From: Bacteriovoracaceae bacterium UBA2428
Lineage (GTDB): Bacteria > Bdellovibrionota > UBA2428
Direction of reading: 5' to 3'
DNA length: 11,039 nucleotides
Assembly: GCA_002343545.1 (NCBI GenBank)
Contig: DDRA01000017.1
Span: 26,780 to 37,818 of the forward strand
Both the position numbers and the translations under genes were made by a program. Numbering within the stretch: the first letter of the stretch is position 1; each line of letters starts with the position of its first letter. The notes beneath the pieces are model-generated. The model was not told the DNA's origin, ran no database searches, and saw only the letters and a list, made by a program, of their open reading frames with translations. Below, piece after piece: positions 7,005 through 11,039 of the stretch.

Positions 7005-7961
7005 ATGAAGACATCTTCGAAGCCGATGTCCCCCGAGCCGCTTTCGACGGGATCTCCGCCGAAAGTCGCGCCGGCGCGGCCGGCCAATGTCTTCCCGCTT
7101 TCTTCGCCGAGAGTCTCGCGGCCTTCGGCGGCCGGCGTGCTGGCCCCGATCTTCCGCGCCGTTCTTTGGGCGGGCCTCTGGGGCGTGTTGGCGGGAGCTG
7201 CGACCTACGGAGCCGCCTTCGCGCTGCTGTCGAACTATTACAGCTTCGAGGGTCTCGTCTTTATTCCGCAGGCGACGGACCCCACCATCTTGCCGGTCGA
7301 AGCGGCCGGGGGCGGGGGCGGATCGATCCTGAGCCGCTTGCAAAAGGGGGCCGGAGGATCGAGCGCGGGGCTCGGCACGCCGACTACGATCCATAACTGG
7401 ATCGACTTCCAGTACATCAAGATTCCGTTCCGCTACGTGAACGACGTCTACCTCTCGACGTCCGCGCTCATGTCGTCCCAATCGCTGATCCATCTCGAGG
7501 TGCACGGCAAGCAGATCGAAGAGGCGAAGCGCATGTTCCAGGAAATCGCCAAAGAGATCTCGGACCGCGTCGACCAGGAAAACAAGATCATTTCGAGTCG
7601 CATCGCTCAACAAGAAGAGCTCATCAACACGCAGATCAAGTTCCTCGACGACGTCCAGGAGAAGATCCGGGCGAGCATCACCGACGTCGGTTACGTTCCG
7701 CAGCTCGTCGAGCAGCTCAACAAGGTGCTCGCCGAGAAGAGTTTTCTCCTCACGAAACTCACCTCCTTGAAGGCTTACCAGTCCGCGGACTACCTGCGTC
7801 CGGCCCAAGTGCTCTCGACGCGCTCGAACCTGGACAAGCCCGTGCGTCCGCGCAAAGGCCTGCTGGCCGCGGCCGTCGCGTTGGCGGTGATGCTGCTCGT
7901 CCTCGCCTTCGAGTACGAGCTGGCGACGCGCCGAAGTACGGCGTCCGAGCCGCCGCTTTAG
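7005..7961 (+). CDS. Wzz-type polysaccharide chain-length determinant (polysaccharide co-polymerase)
   Basis: This 318-residue inner-membrane protein sets polymer chain length together with Wzy. It has a Pro-rich cytoplasmic tail (1-40), TM1 (about 45-75) and a periplasmic domain. That domain has a Gly-rich stretch, a YIKIPFRYVNDVYLST region and a long helical coiled-coil segment (EEAKRMFQEIAKEISDRVDQ onward). After the Pro motif DKPVRPRK comes TM2 (about 281-301) and a short C-tail. The layout and the P-x-x-P-x-K motif before TM2 are family hallmarks. There is no C-terminal tyrosine-kinase domain, so it is like Wzz/PCP1 or the membrane half of a split Wzc. Sequence identity looks distant. 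The start ATG 7005 has AGAAGGA 10 bases upstream. GTG 6996, two bases after the same purine run, would add only three residues. The stop at 7959-7961 lies eight bases before the wzy-like start, so the two genes are one operon. Confidence 0.85.
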   Translation: MKTSSKPMSPEPLSTGSPPKVAPARPANVFPLSSPRVSRPSAAGVLAPIFRAVLWAGLWGVLAGAATYGAAFALLSNYYSFEGLVFIPQATDPTILPVEAAGGGGGSILSRLQKGAGGSSAGLGTPTTIHNWIDFQYIKIPFRYVNDVYLSTSALMSSQSLIHLEVHGKQIEEAKRMFQEIAKEISDRVDQENKIISSRIAQQEELINTQIKFLDDVQEKIRASITDVGYVPQLVEQLNKVLAEKSFLLTKLTSLKAYQSADYLRPAQVLSTRSNLDKPVRPRKGLLAAAVALAVMLLVLAFEYELATRRSTASEPPL

Positions 7962-7969
7962 GGGGTCGC

Positions 7970-9292
7970 GTGGACCCGAACCTGCTTTCCCTGCAGCGCC
8001 TCGTTCACAAGATCGGGATGTGGGGCGTTTCCTTCGTGTACTTCTTCTTTATCTTCCGGATCGGCAAACAATTGCCCATCCCGAAAGACATCGACGTCGC
8101 CCTCTACATGGCCTTCGTCGCGCTGAACATCGCGGCCTTGCCGTTCGTGATCGTGCGCGTCGTCGGAAAGGCCTGGGCCGCCTTCGGCATCATCGGCTTC
8201 GGGGCCCTGCTCGCCGCGACGGCCTACCAAAGCTACCTCTTCGGTCAGCCCGCGCGCCTTTCGGCCATCATGACCTCGCGGGAGCTGGGCGCGCTCGTTC
8301 CCTTCGTGATGCTGACGCTGTTCCGGGCGCCGCTGAGCTACTGGGCGAGGACCTTCTTCTACTGCTCCGTCGGCGTGATGGGCTACCAGTTTGTGGTCAC
8401 TCTCTTCGTGGATCCCGAGATTTTCGCGGGCACCGACGTGACGGGATTCAACATCCTCAAATCCGAGACGGAGTACTTTCGCTTCAACCTCTTCACGTCG
8501 GCCTACGCGATGGCCTACGCGATCGCGCATTGGGCGGGCGCCCGCCGCCGACTTTACTTTGTCCTCTTCTTCTCGGTCCTCTTCGTCTATCTTTTCTTTA
8601 TCAACATGCAGCGGGGGATCCTGCTGAACTTCGTGGCCTTCGCGTTGATCCTCGGCGCGCTGCACCTCAGCTGGGGGCGTCGTGCGGCCACGCTCGGCTC
8701 TTTGCTGGCGACCGTGGTGTTCATCGGCCTCGTGCCGGGCCTCGAGTTCCTGCTGCGTGCGGCCTCGGCCAAGCTCGGTCCGCTCTTCGAGTCCCTCTCC
8801 TTCGTGAACAGCGGGGACTTCAACCTCATGCTGGGACTGGACGGGTCTTTCTTCGCGCGGATCATGGAAGTCGAGTTTGCCCGGGACCTCATCACGCGTT
8901 TCCCCCTGCTCGGGGTGGGATCCTTGAATCAGGGCTGGTTGGAGTCCCGGGAAATCTACTACTTCGCGGACGACATCGGGATCGTGGGATTCTTGTCGCT
9001 CTACGGCCTGTTTGGCGGCGCGCTTCGGCTCGCCCCCCTCCTGATCGGACTTTGGGGCGGTGGGCGCGAGGGGCGCGCGAGCTTCAACGCGGATCGGAAC
9101 GCGCTCTGGTACTTCTCCGTGTTCTTGCTACTGATGTTCGTCTGGTCGCTGCCGTACTACCAGTATCCTTCGCTCGTGACCTTCCCGGTGGCGGCGCTCT
9201 ACTACGATCGCTTCTTCGGCGTCCGGTCGCCGGCGCCTCAGCCGCCTTCGCCCGGTAGGGTGTCGCCCGTGAGGCTCGTCAGGTCGACGTAG
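7970..9292 (+). CDS. Wzy-like polysaccharide repeat-unit polymerase / O-antigen ligase-like membrane protein
   Basis: This 440-residue protein is almost entirely hydrophobic, with about 10-12 membrane segments. One large loop follows residue 255, rich in charged and aromatic residues and ending in FPLLGVGSLNQGWLESRE. It is followed by YYFADDIGIVGFL at the start of the next helix. A large periplasmic loop with a G-x-G...N/E pattern next to a 'GIVGF' helix is typical of the Wzy/WaaL superfamily, whose members polymerise or ligate lipid-linked sugar chains on the periplasmic face. Sequence motifs in this family are weak, so the call rests mainly on topology and on the wzz-like gene directly upstream. 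The GTG start at 7970 has a GGGGG run four bases upstream that overlaps the upstream stop codon, suggesting coupled translation. The last 18 codons (Pro/Arg-rich tail) overlap the 3' end of the convergent tolC-like gene. Confidence 0.8.
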   Translation: MDPNLLSLQRLVHKIGMWGVSFVYFFFIFRIGKQLPIPKDIDVALYMAFVALNIAALPFVIVRVVGKAWAAFGIIGFGALLAATAYQSYLFGQPARLSAIMTSRELGALVPFVMLTLFRAPLSYWARTFFYCSVGVMGYQFVVTLFVDPEIFAGTDVTGFNILKSETEYFRFNLFTSAYAMAYAIAHWAGARRRLYFVLFFSVLFVYLFFINMQRGILLNFVAFALILGALHLSWGRRAATLGSLLATVVFIGLVPGLEFLLRAASAKLGPLFESLSFVNSGDFNLMLGLDGSFFARIMEVEFARDLITRFPLLGVGSLNQGWLESREIYYFADDIGIVGFLSLYGLFGGALRLAPLLIGLWGGGREGRASFNADRNALWYFSVFLLLMFVWSLPYYQYPSLVTFPVAALYYDRFFGVRSPAPQPPSPGRVSPVRLVRST

Positions 9293-10518
9293 TCCTTCTC
9301 GATCGCGCGCTCGAGGCGGCGCACGACGACTTTCTGCTCGAAGAAATCCTGGACGGATCGGGAGTAGCCGTCGACGTCGAAGACGCCGGCCGTGAACTCT
9401 TTCCGGAAGCGCAGATAATCCTCTTCGAGCAGCCGGATGAGGTTCCGGTTCTCGCGCAGGAGCTCCAAGTTGCTCAGGATGTTGGCGCGGAACTGTTCGA
9501 CGGTGCGGGAGAGCTGCTCGCGTAGGCGGCCTTGCTCGATGCGGATCTGGGCTTCTTTCTCGACGAAAGTCCGCGAGAGGGGACGGTAGGTGAGCAGCCC
9601 TTCGAAGAGCGGAATCGGGATCTCGAGCACGGCTTGCACGCTCCACGTCGAAGGGTCGGGCGCGGGACCGAAGAGCCGCCATTGCCCGACGGAGGACTGC
9701 ACCTTGAGGTGCGGTAGGCCGTTGGACATCGCGATCCATTTTTGCGACGAGATCTGGGAAAGCTGCTCGTCGATGGCCTTCAGGCGATTGGAGCGGGTGA
9801 TCGCCTGATCACCTAGCTCGCCGCGGTTGCCGAGCGAATCCGCCTTGATGCCGGCGAGGATCGAGGCCGTGCTCACGTTCGCGGGGGTGAGCGTCAGTCC
9901 CGTCAGGAGCTTGAGGTCGATCGCGCGCTGCGAGAACGCCATGCGGGCCAAAGTCTTCTCGCGGGTCAGAATGTGACCGCGATTTTTGATGCGCTGGAAG
10001 ACGCGCTTCTGCGTGAGCAGGTGGCGGGCGGCTTTTTCGAGGTGCGAACTGAGTCCTTCGTAGACCGCGATGGCTTCGTCCGCGAGCGTGAGTTGGTCGC
10101 GGATCCGGATGAGGTCGTAGAACACGGTCGAGGCCTCGAGCTTGGCTCGGAGCAACTGGTCCTTCTCGAGGAGTTGGCTGCGGCGGAGCTCGGAGCGGGC
10201 GAGCGAGATCGTGTGGAAGGTGACCCCGCGGTCGTAGAGGCTGAGCGTGGCGTTGAGCGCGCCGACCGCCGAACCCGAACGCGGATTGTAGGAAGCCGTC
10301 ACGTTCAGGTCGGGGTAGAGGCCGTCGTAGCTCAGGTCCACGGCCGCGTCGGAGGAGCGCGTCACGCTTTCGGCCACCTTGACGCTCGGCGCTTGTTTGG
10401 ACGCCGCGATGACCTCGCGCCAGCCGATGGCGTCTTCCGTGGCGGCGGCCGACGGCGCGGCGTGTCCGAGGGAAACGATGCCGCACCCGGCGAAGAACAG
10501 GATCCTGCGCATGCCCAT
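9238..10518 (-). CDS. TolC-family outer-membrane efflux/export channel protein
   Basis: This 426-residue protein has a signal peptide (MRRILFFAGCGIVSLGHAAPSAAA, cleavage probably near residue 26) and the duplicated layout of the OEP family (PF02321). In each half a beta-strand pair is flanked by long coiled-coil helices. First half: YPDLNVTASYNP and VGALNATLSLYDRG, then helices 108-165. Second half: LPHLKVQSSVGQW and VQAVLEIPIPLFEG, then helices about 325-410 rich in Leu, Glu and Arg. TolC-type trimers form outer-membrane channels for type I secretion or RND efflux. No matching inner-membrane transporter or adaptor is in the window, so the substrate is unknown. Service to the adjoining polysaccharide pathway is only a guess. 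The start is ATG 10518 or ATG 10512. Neither has a clear Shine-Dalgarno sequence at normal spacing. The 3' end overlaps the Wzy-like gene by 55 bp, and the start is divergent from msrB. Confidence 0.88.
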   Translation of the reverse strand: MGMRRILFFAGCGIVSLGHAAPSAAATEDAIGWREVIAASKQAPSVKVAESVTRSSDAAVDLSYDGLYPDLNVTASYNPRSGSAVGALNATLSLYDRGVTFHTISLARSELRRSQLLEKDQLLRAKLEASTVFYDLIRIRDQLTLADEAIAVYEGLSSHLEKAARHLLTQKRVFQRIKNRGHILTREKTLARMAFSQRAIDLKLLTGLTLTPANVSTASILAGIKADSLGNRGELGDQAITRSNRLKAIDEQLSQISSQKWIAMSNGLPHLKVQSSVGQWRLFGPAPDPSTWSVQAVLEIPIPLFEGLLTYRPLSRTFVEKEAQIRIEQGRLREQLSRTVEQFRANILSNLELLRENRNLIRLLEEDYLRFRKEFTAGVFDVDGYSRSVQDFFEQKVVVRRLERAIEKDYVDLTSLTGDTLPGEGG

Positions 10519-10589
10519 GGGAACATTAAACCATGAAGGTTCCGTGAAATCTCCTTGCGGGTCCGGCGGGCTGGACTAGCCTAAAGGGC

Positions 10590-11039
10590 ATGTTGCGCCG
10601 TGTTTTTCTGTGCCGGGCGTTAGGGGTGGGAAGCTGCCTCGCTCTCGGCGTGGCGTGCACGGCCGCGAAAGAGGAGGCTCCCCGCATGTCGACGCCGAAA
10701 GATCCGAAGGCCCCCGCGTACACCAAGCCTCCGATGGAGGAGCTCAAAAAGAAGCTCACGCCCCTCCAGTTCGAGGTCACCCAGAAAGATGCCACCGAGC
10801 GCGCCTTCCAGAACGCCTACTGGGACAACAAGCGTCCGGGCATCTACGTCGACGTCGTGACGGGCGAGCCGCTCTTCAGCTCGCTCGATAAGTACGATTC
10901 GGGCTCGGGTTGGCCGAGCTTCACGCAGCCGATCCGTAAGGACCTCGTCAAAACGCAGACGGATTGGAAGATCGGCGTGCCGCGCACCGAGATCCGCAGC
11001 AAGTCGGGCGACTCGCACCTGGGCCACGTCTTCGAGGAC
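10590..11039 (+). CDS. msrB: Methionine-R-sulfoxide reductase MsrB with lipoprotein signal (3' end cut by window)
   Basis: The frame is open to the right edge (150 codons). Residues 1-23 look like a lipoprotein signal: MLRR, then a hydrophobic stretch ending in Cys (LGVAC, C23). From about residue 49 the MsrB domain follows: [73 protein letters not shown]. MsrB reduces methionine-R-sulfoxide in oxidised proteins, and a secreted form would repair envelope proteins. Both zinc CxxC pairs of E. coli MsrB are absent, as in the zinc-less subfamily. The usual resolving Cys (C in DSGCGWPSF) is Ser. The catalytic Cys should lie just past the edge. Start ATG 10590 has AAAGGG one base upstream. A second in-frame ATG at 10686 follows a perfect AGGAGG with an 8-base gap and would give a cytoplasmic form. 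It is divergent from tolC with a 71-bp gap. Confidence 0.93.
   Translation, partial: MLRRVFLCRALGVGSCLALGVACTAAKEEAPRMSTPKDPKAPAYTKPPMEELKKKLTPLQFEVTQKDATERAFQNAYWDNKRPGIYVDVVTGEPLFSSLDKYDSGSGWPSFTQPIRKDLVKTQTDWKIGVPRTEIRSKSGDSHLGHVFED
10672..10688 (+). promoter_or_regulatory. Strong internal Shine-Dalgarno plus in-frame ATG within msrB
   Basis: AGGAGG (10672-10677) lies eight bases before an ATG (10686-10688) that is codon 33 of msrB. It is the best Shine-Dalgarno match and spacing in the whole window, far better than that of the upstream ATG at 10590. It may allow a second, signal-less MsrB to be made. Confidence 0.5.

Noticed and set aside
7958..8665. 235-codon minus-strand frame inside the Wzy-like gene
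   Set aside because: Charged antisense image of a hydrophobic membrane protein; no independent support.
9238..9292. Possible bidirectional terminator in the Wzy/TolC overlap
   Set aside because: No stable stem followed by a T-run on either strand was seen.
10520..10543. GGAAC / GTTCC inverted repeat upstream of the tolC-like gene
   Set aside because: Arms are only five bases with a 14-base loop and no extension; expected by chance.
10554..10582. TTGCGG-N17-TAGCCT as an msrB promoter
   Set aside because: The -10 matches at only three of six positions and spacing is approximate; too weak to list as a feature.
10620..11027. 135-codon minus-strand frame opposite msrB
   Set aside because: The + strand has a clear MsrB domain; the antisense frame is a shadow.

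Overview
The window is G+C-rich, tightly packed DNA (by eye about 60-65% G+C) from a Gram-negative bacterium. Two predicted lipoproteins, a TolC-type outer-membrane protein and a Wzz-type chain-length protein all imply an outer membrane. Lipoproteins carrying RCC1 repeats are familiar from soil and predatory 'delta-like' lineages such as Myxococcota and Bdellovibrionota, so such a host is plausible. That placement is inference with low confidence.

The main content is a cell-surface polysaccharide locus. From left to right it holds: a polysaccharide pyruvyl transferase cut by the left edge (- strand); an RCC1-repeat lipoprotein (+); a GT2 glycosyltransferase and a MurJ-family flippase (both -, joined by an ATGA overlap); an initiating phosphoglycosyl transferase (+); a WecG/TagA/CpsF-type glycosyltransferase (-); a Wzz-type co-polymerase and a Wzy-like polymerase (both +); and a TolC-family outer-membrane protein (-). 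The right edge cuts a methionine sulfoxide reductase B (+) that has a lipoprotein signal and probably does not belong to the polysaccharide pathway.

The genes fit one Wzx/Wzy-type route. The phosphoglycosyl transferase loads the first sugar phosphate onto undecaprenyl phosphate. The WecG-type and GT2 enzymes extend the repeat unit, and the pyruvyl transferase would add an acidic ketal. The flippase turns the lipid-linked unit outward, Wzy polymerises it and Wzz sets chain length. The usual OPX/Wza exporter and Wzc-type kinase are not visible. The only outer-membrane channel candidate here is the TolC homologue. The flippase lacks two of the four arginines regarded as essential in E. coli MurJ, which suits a dedicated polysaccharide flippase better than a lipid II flippase.

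The layout is unusual. Transcription direction changes seven times among ten genes, all three convergent pairs overlap at their 3' ends (17, 4 and 55 bp), and the four divergent gaps are only 54-125 bp. No stretch over 300 bases lacks a gene. I saw no tRNA, rRNA, CRISPR array, insertion sequence or convincing rho-independent terminator.
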